This document shows positions 7,701 through 14,636 of a DNA stretch of 34,730 nt, piece by piece. The DNA is from Planktothrix agardhii NIES-204 (lineage in GTDB: Bacteria > Cyanobacteriota > Cyanobacteriia > Cyanobacteriales > Microcoleaceae): the NCBI GenBank assembly GCA_003609755.1, contig AP017995.1, positions 1 through 34,730 of the forward strand, written 5' to 3'. Under the pieces are notes generated by a model. It saw only the letters and a program-made list of their open reading frames with translations, made no database searches and was not told the DNA's origin. A program made the translations under genes and the position numbers. Every line of letters starts with the position of its first letter. Positions within the stretch are counted from its first letter, which is position 1.

Positions 7701-8019
7701 CTTCGTCCCTGATGGTTGGCAAATTCTGTTAGGGTCAACCGTCTAACTATTAGCCCCTGATATTTCCGAGGCGAACCTATTAGCTAAAGGTGCAAAGCGA
7801 AAGCTTATCGATGTTGCTGAGAGACTGGGAACAGTTATAGAAATCTTAAGTTTTGATTGTGGGTGTCCTGTCGCAAGTTTTGGCAAGAAGTTTGCAACCA
7901 TACCAGCGTCGTTAAATGATTCTACCGATAAACCCAAACTGTCCAGTTATAACCCGTCCCGCATCTTGCCAAGTGCAGATTATGAGACGGTTTTAGACTT
8001 TATCAAGGGTAAAAAATAG
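7672..8019 (+). pseudogene. Hypothetical protein interrupted by an in-frame TAA
   Basis: ATG at 7672 overlaps the RHH gene's last 29 nt. The frame reads 24 residues (ending LLGSTV), meets TAA at 7744-7746, then continues in the same phase for 90 codons with clearly protein-like content (LIDVAERLGTVIEILSFDCG, YETVLDFIKGKK) to TAG at 8017. Without the stop it would encode about 115 residues. Most likely a nonsense-mutated gene; a readthrough event or a sequencing error is possible. No family is recognised. It follows the RHH gene as if it had been its operon partner. Confidence 0.55.
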
Positions 8020-8171
8020 GACTATTTGGACAGCAACCTTCTTGGGCTAATGAAGTCTATATCAATAAGATGTGTCAGAGACAACAAGACTTGCCTCAAA
8101 TTGAACGATTTACTGTATTTTATCAAGAAGAATTTAGTCAAAATAAAACTCATTTTCAATTGAAAGAATAG
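8013..8171 (+). pseudogene. Coding-like fragment without a start
   Basis: After a TAA at 8010 the plus strand reads GLFGQQPSWANEVYINKMCQ and on to QNKTHFQLKE before TAG at 8169. The amino-acid content looks natural but there is no start codon at its beginning. Its 3' end overlaps the minus-strand gene 8134-8502 by 38 bp. It is probably the 3' end of a gene lost in a rearrangement; chance coding remains possible. Confidence 0.3.
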
Positions 8172-8502
8172 GAACAGTTGAATGATGCTCTTTATCATCT
8201 TCTTCCCATTCAATTACGCCTTCCATTGATATTTCAGAGTTAGAAATTATAGCAATCCATATCCTTTGAATGGTAGTTGATTTAATTTTAATCTGACGAT
8301 TTAAAGGAATTGGATCAAAAAGAATCTCGATATAAACACAATGTTTTCTTGAAGGAGAAAGTATTACTGATTTTACCTTCAAGCAAAGTTCTTGGATGTC
8401 ACAAAGAAGAAGATCAAAAGTGTCTCTCTGAAGAATTGTGTGTTGGAGTCTTGCATATAAAATCGTTCCTGGTTTGATTTTTACTAATTCAGAAAATTCC
8501 AT
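8134..8502 (-). CDS. Hypothetical protein
   Basis: 122 residues from the second of two adjacent ATG codons; AGGAGG lies 4 nt upstream of this ATG and only 1 nt before the first, so the second is the better start. The protein begins MEFSELVKIKPGTILYARL and looks like a beta-rich soluble domain with no signal peptide or membrane helix. It ends with a short acidic tail. No family is recognised. It is probably independent of its neighbours. Confidence 0.55.
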   Translation of the reverse strand: MEFSELVKIKPGTILYARLQHTILQRDTFDLLLCDIQELCLKVKSVILSPSRKHCVYIEILFDPIPLNRQIKIKSTTIQRIWIAIISNSEISMEGVIEWEEDDKEHHSTVPILSIENEFYFD

Positions 8503-8583
8503 CATCCCTCCTGATTGATTGGTTGCTTGATATTTGCAATGGCTCTAAATATCTACATAACTAACTGGGAAAGCCCCCCGCCC

Positions 8584-9027
8584 CTATCTGGAAAGCTGTC
8601 TAATAGGTCGTACTAACCTGTTATTGGCTCGAACCCAACATCGTTGTCGGGAAACTGATGTTCCAACCCAGATCCAAGGATCACCTCTATCATCTAAAAA
8701 AATACCTACGCCGGAAAAACTCTGGCCCTTGGGATAAACCTGACTAGATGGATAATTATAAATAGTCCAACCCCCCGGATTTTGTCTATCTTCATATCGG
8801 CAATTTACTCCATCAGGATCTATAATTTCCCATTCGTAAGGTAAAAACCCTTTTCCACCTACTCCATCAACAAAGAAATTACCGCTTCCATCAACAATTA
8901 GACTTTTGCCCGCAGCTAAAACAGGAGCCATAAGAGTATTAGTTGGTGAGATTATTGTGGCAATAGGAAACAAGCTAAATCCAATTAATAAGATAATGGC
9001 TTTCCCTCTGGCTTTACAAATATTCAT
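8584..9027 (-). CDS. Secreted hypothetical protein
   Basis: 147 residues from ATG at 9027 (an upstream TTG at 9039 is less likely). A signal peptide is clear: basic start MNICKARGK, hydrophobic core IILLIGFSLFPIATII, and a probable AxA-type cleavage near APVLAAG. The mature part is small, Trp/Gly-rich and beta-like, with two Cys (GVNCRYEDRQ and QRCWVRA) that could pair, ending NNRLVRPIRQL. The pattern GDPWIWVGTS resembles small SH3-like or lectin-like secreted proteins of cyanobacteria. No function is assigned. Two more secreted proteins lie within 5 kb. Confidence 0.6.
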   Translation of the reverse strand: MNICKARGKAIILLIGFSLFPIATIISPTNTLMAPVLAAGKSLIVDGSGNFFVDGVGGKGFLPYEWEIIDPDGVNCRYEDRQNPGGWTIYNYPSSQVYPKGQSFSGVGIFLDDRGDPWIWVGTSVSRQRCWVRANNRLVRPIRQLSR

Positions 9028-9094
9028 ATTTTCTCTCAAACAAAGCTAACTACAATTTTAAATCTTCATAGGGGAAAATAGAAAAAGTATCTGA

Positions 9095-9301
9095 ACTACA
9101 CTATGTCCAGAATTAACGATTGCTTATCCTGTCAATACTATTCATCTAGTTTGTGCGCCTTACCCCACTGGCTCCGATGGTAAGACTTGTACTGATTATG
9201 AGTGTGATGTAGAATTGGTTTCGATTTCAAGCTGGTTGGATTTGGGTTTGAGAGAGGCAAGTAAAGCAGAAAAAGTGTTTTTGAGTCCCTGCATAGCATA
9301 A
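9095..9301 (+). pseudogene. 3' fragment of a degraded gene
   Basis: After a TGA at 9092 the plus strand reads about 68 codons to TAA at 9299 with convincing protein content: ELTIAYPVNTIHLVCAPYP, then CTDYECDVELVSISSWLDLG, then KAEKVFLSPCIA. There is no ATG, GTG or TTG near its beginning. This looks like the C-terminal end of a gene whose 5' part has been lost. No family is recognised. Confidence 0.45.
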
Positions 9302-9602
9302 CAACAATAACGCTATCCCTGAGAATATCAAGTTTTGCTATTCTGTTATTGATTATTTGGTTCAGAGTTATGGCCAGAGTTAGGTTCAGATTTCCAAATC
9401 AAGTTTTCAATGAGTTGCAGGTGCTTAGAATCGGGGCGATACCCACAGGCTTGCTTCCAAATATCAAGGTTATACAATCTAACGTTTTATTGAATAATTC
9501 AACAACTATAGATAAGTATGGTTTACCGAACCTATTAAAGAAATCGTTTTAACTTACTACAAGTTCTGTACTACCATACATACATTTATTAGAGGAAAAT
9601 TC
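9302..9602. other. Intergenic stretch
   Basis: I see no convincing gene or structure here apart from the ribosome site AGAGG at its right edge for the secreted SH3-like gene. A 67-codon plus-strand frame has no ribosome site and an unnatural composition. Confidence 0.4.
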
Positions 9603-10160
9603 GTGAATAAATTTAGATTGATAGGTTTAGCGATCGCTCTCCTAGCTCCTTTTGTCTCGCAACCTGCCCAAGCTGAAATGGTAGTTCTGGGCACAGCTTC
9701 CACCGGAGAAACCCTTACTCTCGATACTAATTCTGTCTCAAGAGGCACACCATCGGGTACTGGATTATTCATAACTGCGACATATTATCTGAATAACGAA
9801 AGAATAGATGCAAGCATTAGCTGTAGAAATAAATATTGGGTTGTAGGGGAAACTCACTATACTCCTCAATCTCAAGCAACACAAAATCTTATATCTACAG
9901 CCTGTAGAATTGCATTCAACAGTCAATCTCGTCAATCTAATCAGAGTCAGCCAAGCCAACGTACAAGAGAGAAAACTTGGATTGTTTATGATCCACCTTC
10001 TAATGTAAGATATTCCCCTAATGGCGAAGTCCTATGTACGATCCCTGACAAAAGAACGGTTCAGATTCGTGGGAACGCTGTAAATGGTTGGTATCCAACC
10101 CCAGCTTGCGAGGGTGCAGATGGTTGGATTCATGAAAGTCAAATTAAGCTTGTAGATTAA
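9603..10160 (+). CDS. Secreted SH3-like domain protein (paralogue 1)
   Basis: 185 residues from a GTG start with AGAGG about 7 nt upstream. Signal peptide: NKFRLIGLAIALLAPFVSQ with likely cleavage after PAQA (residue 24). The mature protein has a first domain (VVLGTASTGETLTLDTNSV, then YYLNNERIDASISC with paired Cys) and, after a Gln/Ser-rich linker, a C-terminal SH3b-like domain (VYDPPSNVRYSPNGEVLC to WIHESQIKLVD). A homologue lies at 13152-13667 on the other strand, with the same order of motifs and shared phrases (DPPSNVR, WIHESQI). Likely periplasmic or cell-surface; ligand unknown. Confidence 0.7.
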   Translation: MNKFRLIGLAIALLAPFVSQPAQAEMVVLGTASTGETLTLDTNSVSRGTPSGTGLFITATYYLNNERIDASISCRNKYWVVGETHYTPQSQATQNLISTACRIAFNSQSRQSNQSQPSQRTREKTWIVYDPPSNVRYSPNGEVLCTIPDKRTVQIRGNAVNGWYPTPACEGADGWIHESQIKLVD

Positions 10161-10220
10161 AAATACCATTTCCGATACAAAACTAATTTTTTGTCCTAAT
10201 TTTATTGAGATAAACCCACC

Positions 10221-11003
10221 ATGAATGCAGAAGAATTACGGGAAGTAGCATCGAATTTATTTAACGAAATGAAATGGGAGGAATCTATTAATTATTATAG
10301 TCAGGCAATTGAAGCAGACCCCAGCAATGCGGATGCCTATAGAGGGAGAGGAGGCGCCTACTCTAATCTGGGAAACTATTCACAAGCTTTACCAGATTTA
10401 GATAAAGCAATAGAACTTAATTCCTTGGATGAAAAAGCCTTTTGTAATCGAGGGTTAGCTTATTCAGGGTTAGGAGAATATTCTCAAGCAATTGCTGATT
10501 TTAATAAAGCTATTGAACTTAAACCCGACTATGAAAAAGTTTTTTTCAATCGGGGAGTTAGTTATCTAAATTCGGATCAATATCAACAAGCTTTAGAAGA
10601 TTTTACCAAAGCTATTCAAATCAATCCTAATGATTTTAGAAGTTATTATAATCGAGGTCTTTGTTATCTGAAATTCAATCAGAATGAGAATGCGATTCAA
10701 GATTTTACCAAAGGTATTCAAATCAATCCAGAACATTCTACAAGCTATTATAAACGAGGATTGGCTTATATAGAATTATATCAATATGAAAAGGCAATTG
10801 AAGATTCTAACAAAACTATTGAACTTAATCCTCAGAATGCAAATGCTTATGTAAAAAGAGCCTTTTGCTATCTACAGATCGGTTTAAAACCTGTTTTAAT
10901 TGATCTCCATAAAGCGGGAATAATCTATCAAGAAAACAATCAACTTGAGGACTATAATCAGGTGCAAGATATGCTTAATACATTAAACTTGTTTAAAGGC
11001 TAA
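10221..11003 (+). CDS. Tetratricopeptide repeat protein
   Basis: 260 residues made of about six consecutive 34-residue TPR units from residue 3 to about 220, each with the W/Y-G/A-Y-P pattern (for example YSQAIEADPSNADAYRGRG, then FNKAIELKPDYEKVFFNRG). The last ~40 residues diverge into a helical cap. There is no signal peptide, so it is cytoplasmic. TPR repeats bind protein partners. It follows the secreted SH3-like gene by 60 bp on the same strand. Such repeat proteins are common in cyanobacteria and the partner cannot be inferred. Confidence 0.85.
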   Translation: MNAEELREVASNLFNEMKWEESINYYSQAIEADPSNADAYRGRGGAYSNLGNYSQALPDLDKAIELNSLDEKAFCNRGLAYSGLGEYSQAIADFNKAIELKPDYEKVFFNRGVSYLNSDQYQQALEDFTKAIQINPNDFRSYYNRGLCYLKFNQNENAIQDFTKGIQINPEHSTSYYKRGLAYIELYQYEKAIEDSNKTIELNPQNANAYVKRAFCYLQIGLKPVLIDLHKAGIIYQENNQLEDYNQVQDMLNTLNLFKG

Positions 11004-11110
11004 AATCACCTATAAAAAGGCTAGGCTTTGCTCAAGGCATTATTTTAAAAAGCGACAAACATCAACCTAACTCCTACAACTATGACACTCAAATTCATAC
11101 ACCGAAAGGT

Positions 11111-11159
11111 TTTTACTGGCTACTTTGCGGTTGGTGTCAGCTTCGCTATTTTTACGCCA
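11111..11159 (+). repeat. 49-bp dif-like direct repeat, copy 1
   Basis: A 22-bp left arm (TTTT then ACTGGCTACTTTGCGGTT), a 6-bp centre GGTGTC, then a right arm AGCTTCGCTATTT-T-TACGCCA. Copy 2 at 32063-32111, in the same orientation, has the identical left arm, a different centre (CATAGC) and one mismatch in the right arm. This copy lies 57 bp past the stop of tyrosine recombinase 1. The arm-6 bp-arm layout is that of a tyrosine recombinase core site; function is inference. Confidence 0.7.
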
Positions 11160-11160
11160 T

Positions 11161-11188
11161 GTAGGGGTAATTCATGAATTACCCCTAC
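11161..11188. repeat. Perfect 28-bp palindrome (cyanobacterial repeat), copy 1
   Basis: GTAGGGGTAATTCA followed by its exact reverse complement. A second copy, extended to 30 bp, lies inside the MITE-like element at 13881-13910. Similar palindromes are scattered in many cyanobacterial genomes. It adjoins the 49-bp repeat and lies 3' of recombinase 1, where it could also act as a transcript end. Confidence 0.8.
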
Positions 11189-11216
11189 TATTGATAGCGG
11201 TGATGCGTAAGTCCTG

Positions 11217-12308
11217 TTAAAGTAACCCTTGATCAATTAATTTTTGTTTTTGTTCAGGTGTTAAAATGTTCAAAATCGATTCAGGAATATTGGGTTTAGA
11301 GGCAACATGAGGAATAGCTTTTTTGAGATTTTTCTGCTTCCTTTCAATTTCTCGTGCCTTTACTTGTAAAAAAGAATCTTCAGCTTTTTCCGTTTTATCT
11401 CGGCTTGTAGATTGCTGATAAATTGACGAAAATACATCAACTGAATGCCCCATAATCTCAGCATAAATACTAATATCCTCCGGTGTACCATATTTGTAAA
11501 CCCAGGTGGCACAAATGCGACGAAAATCGTGTGGTGTAGGACTTTTCGCATTTTTTTCACCATAAATTAAACCACTGATTTTAAAAAATAGCTTGGGAAT
11601 TAAACCTGCTAAATAATTAGAATCTGGGATCGGTTGCCCACGGACTTTGAAATTTTTAACGCTCCCAGCACGAAAAAACAGATAGTCATGATTTAAGTTT
11701 GCTTGAGGTCTCCAGTGTTCAATATAAAAATCAAAATCGTGGGTCAACCGCTCCTTCAAATGACAAGGGAAAAGCGGATACTCACGTCCTTTTCCGGTTT
11801 GACTTCCCGTTTTATGTTCTTCAGGACTCAGCGTTACCCACCAACCATCTTGACAGCGATGTAAATTTTTACCAATTTTTAATTCTCTAATTTCCCGTTG
11901 CCGTACAGGAGTATAGGTCAGGATTGCAGCAATTAAATAGTCTTGCCAAGAATCAATAATCGCATTAACAGGACGCTTATTGCCATCCGAGGTTCGCTCG
12001 GCGCAGCAGCAGCGTAAATACTCAACTATTTCTTGACATTGCTCTAATTCCAACAGCTTTTCACTCAAGGCTGCTACAGAGGTTGTCCGACGATCTGTTT
12101 TATGAAGTCTTGAAATTTGACGATTCAATTCTTGAATTTCTAAGACTTGAGGGCAATCAGAATAGTTGGAAAATTTTGAATTTTTGCCATAAAACCATTT
12201 CGCGATATTCAAGGCTGTGATACCTATTTGCAAGGCTTGGCGGGAGCCATTTCCTTTTTCCATTAAGTGCCAGTCAATGTAATCTTTAAGATAAACCAGA
12301 TTAGCCAT
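11217..12308 (-). CDS. Tyrosine recombinase/integrase, 5' end missing a start
   Basis: From the first ATG (12308) the product has 363 residues with a full catalytic set: R136 (TPVRQREIREL), K166 (EEHKTGS), H260 and R263 (PHDFRR), H288 (IMGHSVD) and Y297 (SSIYQQS). The same frame is open for 66 more codons upstream to 12506, and those codons read as a normal SAM-like core-binding domain (LIDEIESLHKFLTNKWFRQQ, then WKGYKSSLLCFLGWLKNW). However, they contain no ATG, GTG or TTG and are preceded by stops. The gene therefore appears to have lost its start, and any product from 12308 lacks most of the DNA-binding clamp. A dif-like repeat lies just downstream. Functional state is uncertain. Confidence 0.75.
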   Translation of the reverse strand: MANLVYLKDYIDWHLMEKGNGSRQALQIGITALNIAKWFYGKNSKFSNYSDCPQVLEIQELNRQISRLHKTDRRTTSVAALSEKLLELEQCQEIVEYLRCCCAERTSDGNKRPVNAIIDSWQDYLIAAILTYTPVRQREIRELKIGKNLHRCQDGWWVTLSPEEHKTGSQTGKGREYPLFPCHLKERLTHDFDFYIEHWRPQANLNHDYLFFRAGSVKNFKVRGQPIPDSNYLAGLIPKLFFKISGLIYGEKNAKSPTPHDFRRICATWVYKYGTPEDISIYAEIMGHSVDVFSSIYQQSTSRDKTEKAEDSFLQVKAREIERKQKNLKKAIPHVASKPNIPESILNILTPEQKQKLIDQGLL

Positions 12309-12650
12309 TAAGTGGATCTTTATCTCAGAAACGTCTAATTCCCTCCAGTTTTTGAGCCATCCTAAAAAACACAGTAGGCTACTTTTATACCCTTTCCAAC
12401 TGCACTCATTAATTGCCCGATCACCCTTTTGTTGGCGAAACCATTTATTCGTTAGAAATTTATGTAAGCTTTCAATTTCATCAATTAAGGCAGGTGCTAA
12501 TTCCTCTTAATTGTTTTTTTAATACAATCTAAAAATGAAAATGCTCAATAAAATTGGCAAAATTTATAGCCAATTAATTCAATAGAATTTGAGATTGTTT
12601 GTGAAATAGTTATAACCTTTTTGCTAAAGATGACCTCCTTTGAAAATAAA

Positions 12651-12690
12651 AAAAACTGGGAAGCCGTTTGTTCAAGGCTTCCCAGTTTTT
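12651..12690. terminator. Bidirectional intrinsic terminator
   Basis: A perfect 15-bp stem, AAAAACTGGGAAGCC at 12651-12665 and its reverse complement at 12676-12690, with a 10-nt loop, A-rich on one side and T-rich on the other, so it can work both ways. It lies in the ~500 bp upstream of recombinase 1, where I see no gene other than that frame's 5' extension up to 12506. Confidence 0.8.
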
Positions 12691-12806
12691 GGGGTGAATA
12701 TTTTAAAATACTTTTCCCCATTATAATAGAAAAAATCAGAAGTGGCAATTGGCTATGTTAAATTTTTTTTCAGGAAGAGTTACTCCCAATGCGTCTCCAA
12801 CCAGCA

Positions 12807-12992
12807 CTACACTCTAACAAACTCCCACCCGCCCCGGTTGAATATTTCTCCTTTGGGTTTGACTCCGATTAATGCCTCAACATCGGAACTAGATAGAATC
12901 CAACCTTGTTTAGTTGCTTTCTCCAGTTCCTCATGAAACCACAGAGGGGAACGGGGTTGAATGTTGGAGGCGATCGGGCGTAGCGATCGCAA
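12807..12992 (-). pseudogene. Small conserved-looking fragment
   Basis: A 61-codon minus-strand frame reads MRSLRPIASNIQPRSPLWFH and LEKATKQGWILSSSDVEALI, ending GGWEFVRV. The content is protein-like and ends abruptly at a TAG. It resembles the tail of DNA-binding domains with a helix-turn-helix (LSSSDVEALIGVKP), but no strong ribosome site is seen and the body is short. It is probably a remnant of a longer gene; a genuine small protein is possible. Confidence 0.35.
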
Positions 12993-13008
12993 AACCCAAC
13001 ACCACTAA

Positions 13009-13058
13009 AAAAGTTGACTTTTGTGATTAGAAGCTATTAATAGCAAAAGTCAACTTTT
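13009..13058. terminator. Hairpin terminator downstream of secreted SH3-like gene 2
   Basis: A perfect 15-bp stem, AAAAGTTGACTTTTG at 13009-13023 and its reverse complement at 13044-13058, with a 20-nt loop and A/T tracts on both sides. It lies about 95 bp beyond the stop of the minus-strand gene at 13152 and probably ends its transcript. Confidence 0.7.
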
Positions 13059-13151
13059 CTCTATTGATTTTTCCGTTTTACTTGCGCCTTCAATACTTAC
13101 ATCCTAAAAATCCCTCTGTAGAACTAAGCTCAGAGCAATGCAGAATAATCA

Positions 13152-13667
13152 TCAATTAAAAGCGCGAATTTGACTTTCGTGAATCCATCCACCTCCGCAA
13201 GCTTGTGTAGAATACCATCCATTTTTCGGTTCAACATAAACTGAAATAACAGTCATACTTTCCAAGGTACATTTAACAGCGCCATCCGGTGAAGATCGAA
13301 CATTAGAGGGGGGGTCAAATACCAAAGAAAAACCAAAATCTTCTACTGGTCGAATGTGTCTCGCAGAACAAACAACACTGAGCAAATTTCGAGTCGCTTC
13401 TGACTGGGGCGAATATTTCTCACCGTCTACTGTCCAAATTCCCTGACCACAGTGAGCGCTTGCTTCAATTCGTTCATTTCCCAAATAATAGGTAAAACCT
13501 GACCACCAACTTCCTGTATTTCCGTTGCGTTGGATAGAATTAGTATCCAGTTTCACGACTTGACCACCAGAAGCACTCCCTAAAGTTAACATGGACGCTT
13601 GCACAGGCTGGCTGAATGCTAAACACAAACAACCGATTCCTAAAGCAGATAGTTTAGCAACGCTCAT
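13152..13667 (-). CDS. Secreted SH3-like domain protein (paralogue 2)
   Basis: 171 residues; AGGAGA stands 4-5 nt before the ATG. The signal peptide is SVAKLSALGIGCLCLAFSQ with likely cleavage after PVQA (residue 24). The mature part parallels the protein at 9603-10160: LTLGSASGGQVVKLDTNSI, then FTYYLGNERIEASAHCG, then FDPPSNVRSSPDGAVKC and finally GGGWIHESQIRAFN. Four or more Cys suggest disulfides. The two paralogues face opposite directions about 3 kb apart, with the TPR gene and recombinase 1 between them. Role unknown, probably cell envelope. Confidence 0.7.
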   Translation of the reverse strand: MSVAKLSALGIGCLCLAFSQPVQASMLTLGSASGGQVVKLDTNSIQRNGNTGSWWSGFTYYLGNERIEASAHCGQGIWTVDGEKYSPQSEATRNLLSVVCSARHIRPVEDFGFSLVFDPPSNVRSSPDGAVKCTLESMTVISVYVEPKNGWYSTQACGGGWIHESQIRAFN

Positions 13668-13856
13668 TTTGTCTCCTATTTAATGATTTAATTTTTGACA
13701 CAAAAATCTTCAGCAATTCAAAATCTTGAATTGTTAACAAGTAGCAGCGATGTAAAGATGTAGGGCAGGCTCAACCCTAATTGTAAATCTTTAAAAGTCA
13801 TTAATCAATAGTAGATTTACGGAACTTTGGAGCCTTTATATTTTTGATTTCAGTAG

Positions 13857-13960
13857 ATATAGCAATCCTAAATCAATCGTGGTAGGGGTAATTCATGAAT
13901 TACCCCTACCGTCAGGGTTAAATTTGAAAAAATATGATAACTCAAATAGGATTGCTATAT
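13857..13960. mobile_element. MITE-like element with 14-bp terminal inverted repeats
   Basis: ATATAGCAATCCTA at 13857-13870 and its exact reverse complement at 13947-13960 bound a 104-bp non-coding segment that contains a perfect 30-bp palindrome at 13881-13910. This is the build of a miniature inverted-repeat element moved in trans by an IS transposase; none is coded here. It sits between the secreted protein gene and the DUF4087-type remnant just upstream of the BREX island. The rest of 13668-14101 is AT-rich with a TATAAT at 14058-14063. Confidence 0.75.
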
Positions 13961-14101
13961 ACGGAAGCTAACACTTGTAACCCTTACTGGGTAAGATTTT
14001 GAATTCCTAGAATATAATTGTTTGATAACAACTTCGCGCTTGTTTCACTAAATTTCCTATAATTGAATAAATATTTAGTTAAAGATTAAGGGAATAAAGG
14101 A

Positions 14102-14254
14102 ATGAAAAAGAAACTGCTTATACCTGCTGTTATCTCATGCCTTTTTACGATAACTCTACCTGCTAATGCCTTAGAAACCCGATGTGGGTACTTAGTAAAT
14201 CCTACCCCCGCCAATTGGTTGTTAAAAGATGCAGGTAAAAGTAGTGGAGATTAA
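14102..14254 (+). pseudogene. Truncated secreted DUF4087-type protein (N-terminus only)
   Basis: 50 codons from ATG at 14102, with AAGG just upstream. It encodes a signal peptide (KKKLLIPAVISCLFTITLPA with likely cleavage at ANA) and then LETRCGYLVNPTPANWLL, the recognisable start of DUF4087 family proteins (ETRCG-NPTPANW). The sequence then switches abruptly into brxB sequence in another frame and stops at 14252. The rest of the gene is absent. It therefore marks a recombination junction near 14220-14235. Confidence 0.6.
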
Positions 14255-14636
14255 CCTCTACCAGACCATTTTGGAGATTTTGGAGGGACGGCAGGTTCTA
14301 CAGAAAGCCTTTGATTTAGAAGCGACGAAAGGTAGTGCAACCCTCAGTAAAACGCTCTCTCCCTTGGTTCGTCCTGCCCAGGTCGTTGATTATATCCAGA
14401 AAAAATTAAGTCTGGATGAACAGCTTGTCCTGTTAACCGGAATCGGCGCGAGTTGGCCATTGATGCGCTCGCACACTATTCTCAACAACTTACATCCGGT
14501 TTTAGATCGGATACCCTTAGTGATGTTTTTTCCGGGTTTATACGATGGTCAAGAACTCCGCTTATTTAATATTTTTAAAGACGATAACTACTATCGAGCT
14601 TTCCCGCTTATTCCCCGCCAGGAGCACCCGTCATGA
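14229..14636 (+). CDS. brxB: BREX protein BrxB (DUF1788), N-terminally truncated
   Basis: 135 residues against about 200 for BrxB. It starts within what is normally about residue 55-60 (VKVVEINLYQTILEILEGRQ) and keeps the conserved tail LVLLTGIGASWPLMRSHTIL, PLVMFFPGLYDGQELRLF and DDNYYRAFPLIP. The missing N-terminal third is replaced by the start of a secreted DUF4087-type gene. The ATG at 14229 has no good ribosome site but lies within the 3' end of that 50-codon frame, so coupled reinitiation is conceivable. It overlaps brxC by ATGA. BrxB is required for defence in studied type 1 BREX systems, so this may be a lesion, or a second brxB may act in trans. Confidence 0.85.
   Translation: MQVKVVEINLYQTILEILEGRQVLQKAFDLEATKGSATLSKTLSPLVRPAQVVDYIQKKLSLDEQLVLLTGIGASWPLMRSHTILNNLHPVLDRIPLVMFFPGLYDGQELRLFNIFKDDNYYRAFPLIPRQEHPS

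Noticed and set aside
9349-9552. 67-codon plus-strand frame
   Set aside because: No ribosome site, composition unlike a protein, and it spans AT-rich intergenic DNA with no coding neighbour.
12545-12748. 67-codon minus-strand frame
   Set aside because: It runs straight through the 15-bp terminator stem at 12651-12690, so it is unlikely to be a gene.
12742-12936. 64-codon plus-strand frame
   Set aside because: It overlaps the better-looking minus-strand fragment at 12807-12992 and lacks a ribosome site.
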